A DNA stretch of 64,000 nucleotides from Diogma glabrata (Eukaryota > Arthropoda > Insecta > Diptera > Cylindrotomidae), in contig OY856186.1 of NCBI GenBank assembly GCA_963693315.1, forward strand, positions 457,867,892 through 457,931,891, in the 5' to 3' direction. The notes under the pieces were generated by a model, which had not been told where the DNA came from, searched no databases, and saw only the letters and a list, made by a program, of their open reading frames with translations. Positions 24,301-33,943 of this stretch are shown here, piece by piece. How positions within the stretch are numbered: position 1 is the stretch's first letter; each line of letters starts with the position of its first letter. The position numbers and the translations under genes are program-made.

Positions 24301-24916
24301 TGTATTAAGAAATCAAAAATTCTTTGATATATTAGAAAACTGCAATATCTTATCCAAGCTTAGAACCATATGTTGGTAATACATCTTGTTGCAAAAAATC
24401 GATTTACGAAAGAAAATTTTACAGGGATCACAAAATTGCGTTTGCAATAATTTTTAAACATGCAATAACCGTTAATCGGATGCTCTAAATTAAAAATGAC
24501 AAATAAGAGAAACTAACGATTTTCATTTAAAGACTTTTTGGTACGAAATGGAAGGATTTGTATCAAACGGTCATCAACACCTCCGAGTACTGGTTGTTGT
24601 AGGATCACATTTAGAAAGGCGCGTTTATTGGTCATTTCAAAATTGAATATGTAGTAATTAGCCTTTACGTTGTTTATTCGATTATTTAAAATAAACTAGA
24701 TTTTTTATTTTTTACAAACTTTATTTAACTTAAAACGTGTATATTTCATAGCGGCTGAATTATTACTTCCTTTGACAATTATAAATATCGCTATGCCTCT
24801 CGTGTCGGATATTACAATTATTACAGTGACATAGTGACATCTACACAATATTAAATAAACTAATACATGTAAAATACGTTACAATTCAAATTCAAATTTC
24901 AACTTTTATTAAAATT
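21333..24916. other. 3' UTR and intergenic region, AT-rich
   Basis: The first part must contain the 3' UTR of the DLGAP-family gene; AATAAA-like signals occur at 21354 and several times later, so the end of the transcript cannot be fixed. 23400-24600 is slightly less AT-rich but I recognise no frame in it. Around 24650-24916 the Ty3/Gypsy LTR would be expected; I could not delimit one. Confidence 0.4.
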
Positions 24917-24919
24917 ACT

Positions 24920-25212
24920 TCATTCGGCCCATCCTGACGTTGCAATCGCCCTCGATTGATCTGGTAGCAGCTTCATATTAAACGGTGCGAATACCCCATG
25001 AAACGGTCGTTTGGTAAGTTTCTGCCCTGGAATATCCTCTATCCTATAGTGATCGTTAGGTAAACATTCAGTCACAACGTAAGGACCTCGAAATTTTACC
25101 AAAAATGTTTGGTTTAAGCCGGGTTCGTGTATTATTTTTTTGATTAAGACGTAATTACCTACTTTATAATCGTAACTGGGAATTCTCTTTTTATCAAACC
25201 CAATTTTATTTT
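24920..25212 (-). pseudogene. Gypsy integrase C-terminal part, out of frame
   Basis: Continues the integrase after a frameshift near 25215-25235: a segment with the frame KIGFDKKRIPSYDYKVGNYV, then VKFRGPYVVTECLPNDHY and a proline-rich end. The FRGPYVV block is the typical DNA-binding C-terminal module (GPY/F domain) of Ty3/Gypsy integrases. The stop is at 24920. Confidence 0.75.
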
Positions 25213-27111
25213 TTACTTGAGCGTCTTTCGTACGATTTCTTTACGAATTTCCAAAAGATTACGTTCTTTTTGTTTTTCATTAATCTTACTGATAAGATTT
25301 TCTATGGAATCATTTACCCGACATTGGTTTACACCAAAAAGGGCAATATACGGAGTCGTTTTAATAGTTCGGTTCACGGTATTATTTAAAATATACTCGG
25401 TTTGGGTAAGTACTGAATCCCAGGAAATTCCCTTTTCCGGATCAATAAGGTTTGCTATAATCGGAACAAGAGTTCGGTCCCATCGTTCTGCTTGTCTGTT
25501 AGACTGAGGTGACGTTGTGGCATTTAGAATATTTTTGATATCACGGTCTACATAAAACTTTTCAAATTGTTTTGACGTAAAACAAGTACCGCGATCGGAT
25601 ATAATTCGTTTAGGAACACTAAAAGTATTAAAATAGTCTTTTAAACTTCTAATGACCTCGGCGGTATTCGTAGTCTTGGTTGGATATAATCTTGCGAACT
25701 TCTTGAACGCACCAACAACAACAAGAAGATATTTATTTTTCTTCCGGGTAACTTCGAGTGGACCCAGGTGGTCGATATGTACGCTATCAAATGGAACATT
25801 TGATTTATCAACTACATGAAGAAATCCTTCCTTTTTACCATTTTTAGGGTTAAATGCTAAACATTTTAAACAACGACCAATAAATGACTGAACTTTTTCT
25901 GTCATTTCGGAAAACCAATAAAATCGTTTAATCAATTCGATAATTTTATTTATACCTACATGACCTATGTCATGATATCTACGGATAATTTCTTTTTCTA
26001 ATAAAACGGGTACGACAAGCATCGATTTATCATTTTTATCTTTACGATATACTAAAGAATTATGAGCTTTATAATCATCGGTATCTTCACTTTCGCATAG
26101 AGAATCGTAAATCTGTTTGATTGATTTGTCGGTAAGCTGTAACGAGGCTAGCCTTTGTGACAAAGTACAATCCGTCAAAAATAATATACTATTGCTCATA
26201 CGACTCAGAGCATCAACGTGCCTCATATGACTATTACTTCGGTGACAAATTTCATAGTCATAATTAGAGAAAGATAATGCCCATCTAGCAATTCGGTTAT
26301 TTAAGTCTTTTTTCGATAGACATTGCTTCAATGCATTGCAATCGGTATAAATCTCGAAATGGATACCATGTAAATATATATTATGAAACCGTTGCAAAGC
26401 ATAAAAATATCGCCAACGTTTCCAATTCAAATGAATGGTATTTTTTTTGGGTTCGGTTGTTCTGCGGCTAAGGAACATAACGGGATGGAAGTGTCCATCA
26501 GTTTGTTTCTGGAGCAAAATGGCTCCATAACCACTTCGGCTTGCATCGGTATGCAGTTGCGTTTCGTATTCATGATTATACAGACTTAAAACAGGTGCTG
26601 TAATTAATTTGGTTTTTAAAATTTTAAATGCACGGAATTCATTTTCACCGAAATAAAACTTTATATTTTTTCGTAAAACATCGTAAAGTGGCTTAGCTAT
26701 TATAACAAAATTTAAAATAAACTTACGAAAATAACTTGCAAGTCCTATAAATCTATGAACGTCGTTAGTATTACAAGGAAACGCAAAATTTTTAATAGAA
26801 TTAATATGACGTTGTGATGGACGTATTCCATCAGAATTCACTTCATAGCCCAAAAAGACTAAATTCGGTTGAACAAAATAACATTTTGAAATATTTAGCT
26901 CTAGACAATTTTTATGCAATACACAAAGAACTTCCTTGAGTATTTCGTAATGTTGCTCGATCGACTCAGTTGCAATCATAATGTCGTCTATATATATAAT
27001 TACGTTCCCGGTATCAATAAGTGGTTCAAAAACTTTATTAATATAACGTTGGAAGACCACGGGCGCGTTACATAACCCAAATGGCATTTTTACGAACTCA
27101 TATTTCCGCAC
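25213..27111 (-). pseudogene. Gypsy reverse transcriptase, RNase H and integrase
   Basis: A 632-codon open stretch. Reverse transcriptase: KMPFGLCNAPVVFQR, the catalytic YIDD (about residue 42) and FLGYEV. RNase H: TDASRSGYGAILLQ, YTDCNALKQCLSK and HVDALSR. Integrase: HIGHVG..-type zinc region (RRYHDIGHVGINKIIELIKR), then the catalytic DDE residues in DSVHIDHLGP, ISDRGTCFTS and the Gln-Ala-Glu-Arg motif. The first methionine is not the true start: the upstream RT lies beyond the CACTG insertion. In RNase H the usual glutamate-containing motif reads LNWKRWRYFYALQRF, so it has lost the glutamate. A frameshift ends the frame before the GPY module. Likely dead although the frame is long. Confidence 0.85.
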
Positions 27112-27542
27112 TGAAAAAAAAACTGAAGTTCATGACAACCTCATCTCAAAGTTGGCAGTTTCACTGTAGGCAGTTTCACAATTTCACTGTGATTGAGACA
27201 ACTACACGATAACATTTTCCTAACAACAGAATGAGGTTTATTTAAAATATAAAGTGTTATATCCAATATAACAGTAGTTGAATAAAAATAATAACTATTT
27301 CCATGAAAAAAATTTTCTTTGGCCTTATATCATGAATTTTTCATTTTAAAGTTTAAGTATTTGAGATTAATTGAACTATATTTTATTTTCACATAAATAT
27401 TTCGTGTGATTGTCTCAACTTCATCGATTTATAATTGTAGAGTTGTTGAAGCAATTTCGTAGTTTGATTCGCCATATGTGACCGCATGGTGAGGTTGAGA
27501 CAATTGCATTTCGATTGGAAATAGGACATGTTTTTTTCAGTG
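27109..27542. mobile_element. 434-bp CACTG-ended DNA element in Gypsy RT
   Basis: Ends are CACTGAAAAAAAAACTG (left) and CATGTTTTTTTCAGTG (right), inverted copies of about 12 bp, flanked by CG at 27107-27108 and 27543-27544. Removing it with one CG restores the RT reading frame across the junction (Gln-Asp-Arg-Lys). Subterminal GGTTGAGACAA/TTGTCTCAACTTC motifs occur in both orientations. No transposase frame. CACTG ends with a 2-bp duplication fit the CACTA/EnSpm-like group. A related right end lies at 1781-1842. Confidence 0.8.
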
Positions 27543-28115
27543 CGATCTTGTGTTATAAAAGACGTGTATTTTATAGAATCGGGATGGATTGGGATTTGGT
27601 GAAATCCACTCTTTAGATCCAAAAGCGTAAAGAACTTTTTCCCTTGAAGTTTGTCTAGGCAATCTTAAATAACCGGAAGCGGAAAATATCTTTCTTCGCA
27701 CATTTATTTAATTCTCGGTAATCAATACAAAGACGTTTTTGATTTTTTTTTTCGTAACTAGTACCACGCGACTAGCATATTCGTTTACATTTTCACATGG
27801 ACGGACGATATTTTTATTTATTAAATCGGTAACTATTTCATTAACAGTTTTACGATCTTCGTATGAAAATCGTCTCGGACTCATGGAAATGGAATTGGTA
27901 GACGTTAACTCAATTTTCATTTCACATTTAGTATCGGGTTCGGAATTAGCGGGTTCGTTAAAAAAATCAGATAAGATATTACTCACGTTTTGGTAGATAT
28001 CATGATCCTTGGACGGATTATTAAAATAAGGACCAATATTTACGTTCGGCTTATCCTCGGTATCGGAATACTCGATCCCTTGTATTTCGTTAAATAATTG
28101 CTCATTTACTTCCAA
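27543..28115 (-). pseudogene. Gypsy reverse transcriptase, N-terminal part
   Basis: 27708-28115 encodes the linker and RT start, including FSYEDRKTVNEIVTDLINKN and the VRPC..YASRVVLV block. 27545-27707 continues with DYRELNK and LDLKSGFHQIPIHPDSIKYT, the catalytic block A aspartate, in shifted frames. It joins the RT part at 27108 across the CACTG insertion. Confidence 0.8.
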
Positions 28116-28140
28116 CGAATCGCTATTATTGACAGATGAA

Positions 28141-28555
28141 CTATGGATAATGGGATAAGCCTTTATCCTTTACCAATAGTAGCTCATTTCTAAGGGTTTC
28201 GATCGATAATAATTGTCTTCCCAGAATACACTCGTAGGCGGTTGCATCATCCAGAACGACGTGATACCTGACATTATAAAAAGAACAATTAATAAATGTA
28301 TTTAAATTAACAATTCTTACGATACATAACCTAAAATTATTAAACCCATTATAAATTTTTTCCGTTGGTGGATGAACTTCTGCAGATGACAGTACAAGTC
28401 GTTGAGCCAATAAATTTATTGGGCTGCCTGTATCTATGATGGCGATGATTTCTGTAGAGCGTTCGTTAAAATTTACAACAATTTTTGTTGCGAACTCGGG
28501 ACTATCACTTAAAACAGCAACAGTTGACGGCTTTTCGGATTTTCGTTGCTTCGAA
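28141..28555 (-). pseudogene. Gypsy aspartic protease
   Basis: The frame runs from about 28550 to the stop at 28141. The active-site IIAIIDTGSPINLLA lies at about 28415-28445 and the second conserved block, YECILGRQLL, near 28200. Retroviral-type aspartic protease of Ty3/Gypsy elements; a stop separates it from the RT reading frame. The 5' part of the polyprotein (gag) is missing beyond 28560. Confidence 0.75.
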
Positions 28556-28639
28556 AAACAATTTTCTTGAGTGATTCAATCAGTGATGGATTTTGGTTTC
28601 TATTCAATCTTTGTCATTTGGTCAACATTATTTATTCAA

Positions 28640-29455
28640 TTTATGAATATTACCACGAGAGCTAACTCAAGAAAAATGTTGCAAGAGAATGATCAGACAG
28701 TTGTAGACCAAACGCCTAGCACCGTAGCACCAGACACATCTATGAAAGCAATGTTCACAGCATTAATGCATATCATTGAAATAAAAGTGGAAATGAATGA
28801 AACACGACGAGAAGTGTCAGAAATGAGGAAGTCGACAAGAAACGAACCAACTGCTTTGCCGAATGTGGAAACTAGCACAGCAGTAGTGTCAAATCTAACC
28901 GACACAGTTACTAACATTCAATCAGTGACGTATTCGTCTTCAACGTCAACAGATCGAGCTTGTCGTCGTTAACCACTGGACTCTCAAGCTCCTGGAATTA
29001 ACAGCAATGTCCAACCTCCTGTGAGTTTTGATTAAGGCATTTACTCATTAGCGAATCAACTGCTAATGTCTCGTGAAACATCGTATCATCAGTCAAATGT
29101 GATGCTATTCACATCAAGGTTGAATCCTTCATATCTTCAAGGAAGAGCAAGGCGAAAATTGCATCCTATACCAAAGTTTTCTGGTAATGCTGAGGAATGG
29201 TCAATTTTTGAGGTAAGCTACCGTGAGTCAAATACTGCTTCCCTGTACACCAACATCAAAAACAATTTACGTTCGGTGGAGGCACTGAAAAGACGTGCAC
29301 GAGAAGCTGTGGAAGGATTGCTGATTTATCCTCAAAATGTCGGAGAGATTATGAAGAAGTTGGCGTTAGAATTCGGAAGACCTGAACTTATAGTTAAATG
29401 TCAGCTTGAGAAGATAAGAAAATTACAAAATCTTACAAAACGAACTTTTACATAA
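28640..29455 (+). pseudogene. BEL/Pao gag-like region (DUF1759)
   Basis: Starts with a polar, Ser/Thr-rich segment containing an Arg/Glu-rich helix (EMNETRREVSEMRK), a stop at 28970, then 29066-29455 with KLHPIPKFSGNAEEWSIFEV, LKRRAREAVEGLLI and KKLALEFGRPELIV, the hallmark of the DUF1759 gag region of BEL/Pao (LP.ipkFsG....W..F...F, L.G.A...i.g). A frameshift follows at about 29450. Confidence 0.8.
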
Positions 29456-30186
29456 TGTTGAACAACTGAGCAGCCGTAACCAAGCCTCTCTAAATGTGGT
29501 CGTGTTACCAGAGACTGTTCATACCATGTCTTCAGCACCTTTCGAAGACAAAGAAGCTGATGATTCCGTTCTTGCTTTAAACTCAGTCTTGAAATGTAAC
29601 ATCAAACTGGATATTCGCTTGAGAGTTCTCCTGAAGTTGATTCCAGTTCATTTGTACGGAACAACAGGAAGAATTAGGTATTCGCATTTGTCGACGAAGG
29701 TGCAACGTTAACGCTATTAAATCGTCAAACAGCTAATAGCATTGGTGTTTCTGGTGAGCCATCAACCGTTCAACTCAAATGGCTAAAAGAAACATAACAG
29801 AAAAGGCCGAAAAATGTAATATCAGAGGATCAGCCGCGGTTGAAGATGCTAAGGTCTATCAAATGAATTGTGTGAGAGTAATCGACAACTTAGAACTTCC
29901 AGTTCAGAGTTTGAACGTGACCCAACTAAGTTCGAAGTATAATTATTTAAAGAATTTACCTTTTGAAGATCAAGAACATGTTGTACCTGATATTTTAATT
30001 GGAATGGATAACCTTCATGTCTTCCAACCATATCAAATCATCAGTGGAAGACATCCCGAACCAACTGCCGCAAAAACACCACTGGGATGGATTATCTATG
30101 GTTGTTGTGCAGATGCAGACACAGGAAATGAAAACTACTGCCATAGTGTCTTCAATACTCAAGTGAAGGAGTTAGAAGATATATAG
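29456..30186 (+). pseudogene. BEL/Pao protease remnant (A17/DUF1758)
   Basis: 29640-29760 across frames shows a decayed protease start (FVDEGATLTLLNR, with Glu for the usual Gly of the DxGA active site) in a frame different from its neighbours. 29779-30186 continues with VPDILIGMDNLHVF and AAKTPLGWIIYGCC; the D-LIG-D and T-LGW--G blocks are diagnostic for this region. The CCHC zinc knuckles and part of the linker are deleted. Confidence 0.75.
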
Positions 30187-30224
30187 TTAGAGATTATTTC
30201 AACAACGATAGTCTAGAAACTGAA

Positions 30225-30860
30225 ATGAAGAAAACCAATTTTGAGTCTAAGGATAACATTCTCGCTCTTACTCAAATGAAGGTAACGACCAAGAAACTAT
30301 CAAACAGGTATGAAACTGAACTTCTTTGGAAAAGTAATGATGTGGAGCTTCCAGAAAGTTATAAAATTGCAAGATGTCGCTTAGCTGCGGTAGAAAAGAT
30401 GAAAGACAATGAAGAATTCGCTATTGGTTTCCGCCATGCAGTTCAAGCCTTCATCGACAAAGGATATGCTCGAAAATTGCTAGCTAATGAAGTGAATTCC
30501 GTATCGTAGCACACCTGGTGCTTACCGCCTTTTGATGTAGTAAATCCGAACAAACCAGGAAAATTAGAGTTGTTTTTGACGCCGCAACCAAGAGTATCCT
30601 CCAGAGAAAATTCTTGGAATGTTTTTGGAACTATCAACAGATTCTTTCACCTTCCATGTAAGTTACAACAAAATCCGACAAGATGTTTTGAACAAGAAGA
30701 GATTTTCAACTAAGCATGAGTTGTTGGCTTTAGTGATGTCGGTCTTTGATCCCTTTGGATTCTTGGGAAACTTCCTCATATCTGCAAAACTATTGTTGCA
30801 AGAAGTTTGGAAACTTCAGTTGAACTGGGATAATCATGTACCAAAATCAGTCGCTTAACT
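30225..30860 (+). pseudogene. BEL/Pao reverse transcriptase, remnants
   Basis: 30225-30509 is the region preceding RT: YETELLWKSNDVELPESYKI and DKGYARKL. Between 30510 and 30620 a frame with RVVFDAA-like sequence marks the RT start. The palm with the YxDD box is missing, and 30619-30858 resumes after it with STKHELLALVMSVFDPFGFL (the R-l-S-y-DPLG region). So the catalytic core has been deleted and the copy is inactive. Confidence 0.75.
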
Positions 30861-31600
30861 ATGGTATGTGATCCAGGATTTACTGTATAAAATAAAAGAC
30901 TTCAAGATACCCAGATGCTACTTTTCTAACGCACAAATAAAATCCATTGAGTTGCATTGCTTCGTAGATGCTAGTGAGATAGGTTTAGCTGCAGTATGTT
31001 ACTTTCTAATTGTTTATGAAGACGATGATGCAGAAATTCAAGTTGTGATTGGGAAAACTAAATACTGTCCACTAAAGTATGTATCTATACCTCGTTGTGA
31101 ACTGCAAGCTGCTGTAGTGGGCTGTCGTTTGAAAAGATCTATCATCGAATGTCACCGCTTGAGAATCGATAAGTTTGTTTTCTGGACCGATTCAAGATAT
31201 ATTTTGTACTGGATCAAAAGCGAACAAAGGGACTATAAGCAATATGGAGCGAATTGAGTTGCAGAAATTTTAGACCACTCGGAAGACTCGGAATGGTTTC
31301 GGATTCCATCTAAGATGAATCCTGCTGATGACGCCACTCGTAGCAAAAGTTAAGAGTTTGAAGAGCAAAATCGTTGGATAAAAGAACACTCTTGGTTGTT
31401 ATGCAAAGAAAACTGGCCACTTCGACCTACCTTGGAAGAGACCATGAACAGTAAAACCGAATTGAAGAAGTCAACTTCGCCGGTTGAAATATTGCAATTG
31501 ATATCACAATATATATTCATCGTATCTAAAATTATTGAGAGTTACAGGATGAATATTTCGATTTGTTCGACAATGCAAAAACAAAGGTAAGAAGTCTCAA
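30861..31600 (+). pseudogene. BEL/Pao RNase H-like and connection region
   Basis: ELHCFVDASEIGLAAVCYF contains the RNase H active-site aspartate, SIPRCELQAAVVGCRL gives the catalytic glutamate (IPRLEL type) and FVFWTDSRYILYWI the second aspartate. Shortly after, PSKMNPADDATR matches the P---NPAD-aTR motif (G--- changed). A stop at 31257 and another before 31396 break it. 31396-31590 is the linker to the integrase. Confidence 0.8.
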
Positions 31601-33290
31601 ATGTTGTCTGGCGGTTTGAATGTCCACGAAATCCAAGATGCTGAATTTTTTTATGCAGAACTGTACGACAACAAGTTTTTCGAGAAGAATATTCTGTTCT
31701 TGAGAAAGGGAAGCACATCATAAAGCAAAGTTAGTTGTTACAACTTTTACCTTATTTTAATGAAAATAAGTTATTGCGAGTTTTTGGCAGAATTGGCAAA
31801 TGTGAGATTTTACCACTATCAGCTAAGGCCTAACAGACCAGTTATCTTACCAAATAAACACGCTTAAACCGACCTAATTGTTTATCATATGCACAAAAAA
31901 TGTTAACATAAAAATGAAGATGCAATAACAAGCAGTGTTCGAAAAAAATTTCGGGTTTTTGGTCTTCGTTCTTTAGTACAAAAAACAAGTCGCAAATGTA
32001 ATATATGTAAAATTGCCAGATTGAAACGTTACCAACCCGTAATGGGAAATTCCAAAAGACAGACTATATAACACCGTATGCCAGACCCTTCACATATACA
32101 GGACTCGATTATTTCGGTCCTGTTACCATTGTTGTAGAAAAAACAACTGATTTTTTTGAGCAATCCAAGTTTATTATCTCAAACTATATGTCTGTATACT
32201 AAAAACTATAAATTCACATTTTTAGTTTAAATATATAAACATATTAACAATATAAATCTTACATCTTCAATTATTTTCCTATTCTTCAGGATTACAACTT
32301 CAATTTAACTAATTTTATGAATTTAATGATCTTTTTAGTGAAAAAGAATAAGCGCAAATAAAAACGTGGATATTCAAATTATAATATTCTTTTATTGTGA
32401 ATTGCCATGCTGTCACTTTTTGCATGTCTCAGTTGTGCAGGGTTGTATCGTCAACAACCATTAAAATTTGAAGACGTACAGAAAAGCGTTGGATTGCATT
32501 GTTCACATGCTTAACTATAAGAGCAATCCATCTGGAAATAGCTGAAGATCTCTGCAGATTCCTGTATTCTATGCGTAATAAATTTTGTTAATTTTCGAGG
32601 AGCTCCGGTGCGTATTAGAACTGACCTAACCTTGTTGGCGCTAAGAATGAGCTTCTGAAAGCAAAAATACTATTTGGACAAATGAAAAACAGAGATGCTT
32701 TAGCATCGGAAGGAATTGATTGGATTTTCAATACTCTCAAAAACCCCAGTGAAGGAGGATGTTGGGAGAGAATGGTCAAAAGCGTAAAACGAAATCTAAG
32801 TTTCTCTTTGAAAGATCGTCATGTGAAACTTGAAACCTTGAGTTCGATGCTACTCGAAGCAATGAACATTGTTTATTCAAGGCCATTGACGCATATACCC
32901 ATTTCATCTCAAGACGCAGAACCTATTACGCCTAATAATTTTTTGTTAGGAACTCCAAATCGTTTACAAACACCAGTTCATGATGACGATTTCAAGACTA
33001 TCGATCTTAGAAAGCAGTGGAGAATAGTCCAACAAATGTCGAATACATTGTGGAAGCGTTGGATAGCGAAATTTATTCCTGTTTTAACGGGAAGATTAAA
33101 ATGGTTCGAAGATGATGTCAAACTTCTTATAAGAGAAGGCGATGTAGTGCTAATTTGCGAGGATGACATCATTAAAATACTAACGAGAGGTTTCAAAAGT
33201 AATACCTGACCAATATGGAGTAATTCGTAAAGCTGATGTTCGTGTCAAATCTGGAGTGATTCGAAGACCAATAACAAAATTGTCAACATA
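31601..33290 (+). pseudogene. BEL/Pao integrase and C-terminal region
   Basis: 31740-32150 holds the zinc region and the core start (YTGLDYFGPVTIV, first catalytic aspartate), in several frames. An insertion of roughly 330 bp separates it from EKRWIALFTC and RAIHLEI at about 32475-32545. 32682-33209 is open and contains the end of the core (GGCWERMVKSVKRNL with the catalytic glutamate) and a DUF5641-like tail (DDFKTIDLRKQWRIVQQMSN, WKRW). The tail is followed in another frame by YGVIRKADVRVKSG, after a frameshift near 33205. Confidence 0.8.
32129..32455. mobile_element. Insertion of about 330 bp in BEL/Pao integrase (unclassified)
   Basis: Sequence foreign to the integrase separates FGPVTIV from EKRWIALF. 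ACCATT stands on both sides (32123-32128 and 32456-32461), which may be a target-site duplication. The insert is AT-rich and has no clear terminal repeats. It could also be a filler from a deletion. Confidence 0.35.
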
Positions 33291-33714
33291 CCGTGAACGT
33301 GATCATTTTCTAAATCATCTCCGTATGTCACACAGATATTTCGTAAATGATGTCATACACGCGATATAGGGAAAATGTCACCAAACATCACCATGGTGTC
33401 ATCGCTATGTCTTTCGTTTAAAAGTAATATAACAAATTTTTTAAACTAAATCTAATTTTATTTAAAATTTAATCATTTCTATTACAATGTAAATATTTTA
33501 CCTAAGACATTATTTTAAATTAAAAACGTTTCGAATATAGACATTTATAAATAAAATTCACTATTTTGAAAATATTTTGGTTTCTAGTCTTGTATAGCAA
33601 ATAAAATGCTTACTCTTACTTTTCACTTAAATTTTTGAACGATTTTTGGAGGCACCATTTTAGATACACTTAGTTTTCTATATTAAATTTTTTTTCTTAA
33701 TTTTACTGATTGTA
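33291..33714. other. AT-rich spacer, 3' flank of the zinc transporter gene
   Basis: Contains the 3' UTR of the minus-strand ZnT gene (stop at 33715-33717) with several possible minus-strand AATAAA signals. The end of the BEL/Pao element is somewhere in 33290-33420. Confidence 0.4.
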
Positions 33715-33943
33715 CTATAATGTAATATCACCAATATCAAAATTAACTAGCCCATTTACATCGATTAAATTGCTGAATTTTTCAATTTGAATTGTTGTAT
33801 GTTTTATATCAAATCCTTTTCGTGCTATCGTTGTTGCAGCATGTAATATTTCATCTGTATCTGCACTTTCATCAACAATTAAATGTACAGACATACAATT
33901 CCAGTCAACTGATAAACTCCAAACATTTAAATGATGAAGAGAT
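33715..33943 (-). CDS. ZnT gene, last exon
   Basis: Encodes LHHLNVWSLSVDWNCMSVHL through HTTIQIEKF to the TAG at 33715-33717. This is the alpha/beta C-terminal domain; the H-LHVWSL-- motif and HTTIQIE are typical of ZnT proteins. Confidence 0.85.

Larger units (their letters stand above)
24917..28560 (-). mobile_element. Ty3/Gypsy LTR retrotransposon, pol region
   Basis: Protease, reverse transcriptase, RNase H and integrase lie in the usual Gypsy order on the minus strand, followed by an integrase C-terminal region. No gag, no envelope frame and no convincing LTR were seen; at the 5' side (28560) the element abuts the BEL/Pao sequence. It is interrupted by a 434-bp CACTG element in the RT and by frameshifts. 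The order PR-RT-RH-IN with an HHCC integrase is diagnostic. Confidence 0.85.
28571..33300 (+). mobile_element. BEL/Pao LTR retrotransposon, decayed internal region
   Basis: Plus strand. The domain order is that of BEL/Pao: gag-like DUF1759 region, A17 (DUF1758-type) aspartic protease remnant, RT, RNase H, zinc region, integrase and a C-terminal DUF5641-like module. It is broken by at least eight stops or shifts. No LTR could be delimited on either side; the left side abuts the Ty3/Gypsy fragment. Parts are listed separately. Confidence 0.85.

Noticed and set aside
24650..24916. Possible 3' LTR of the Ty3/Gypsy element
   Set aside because: No second copy exists in the window and no TG...CA boundary with a flanking duplication could be defended.
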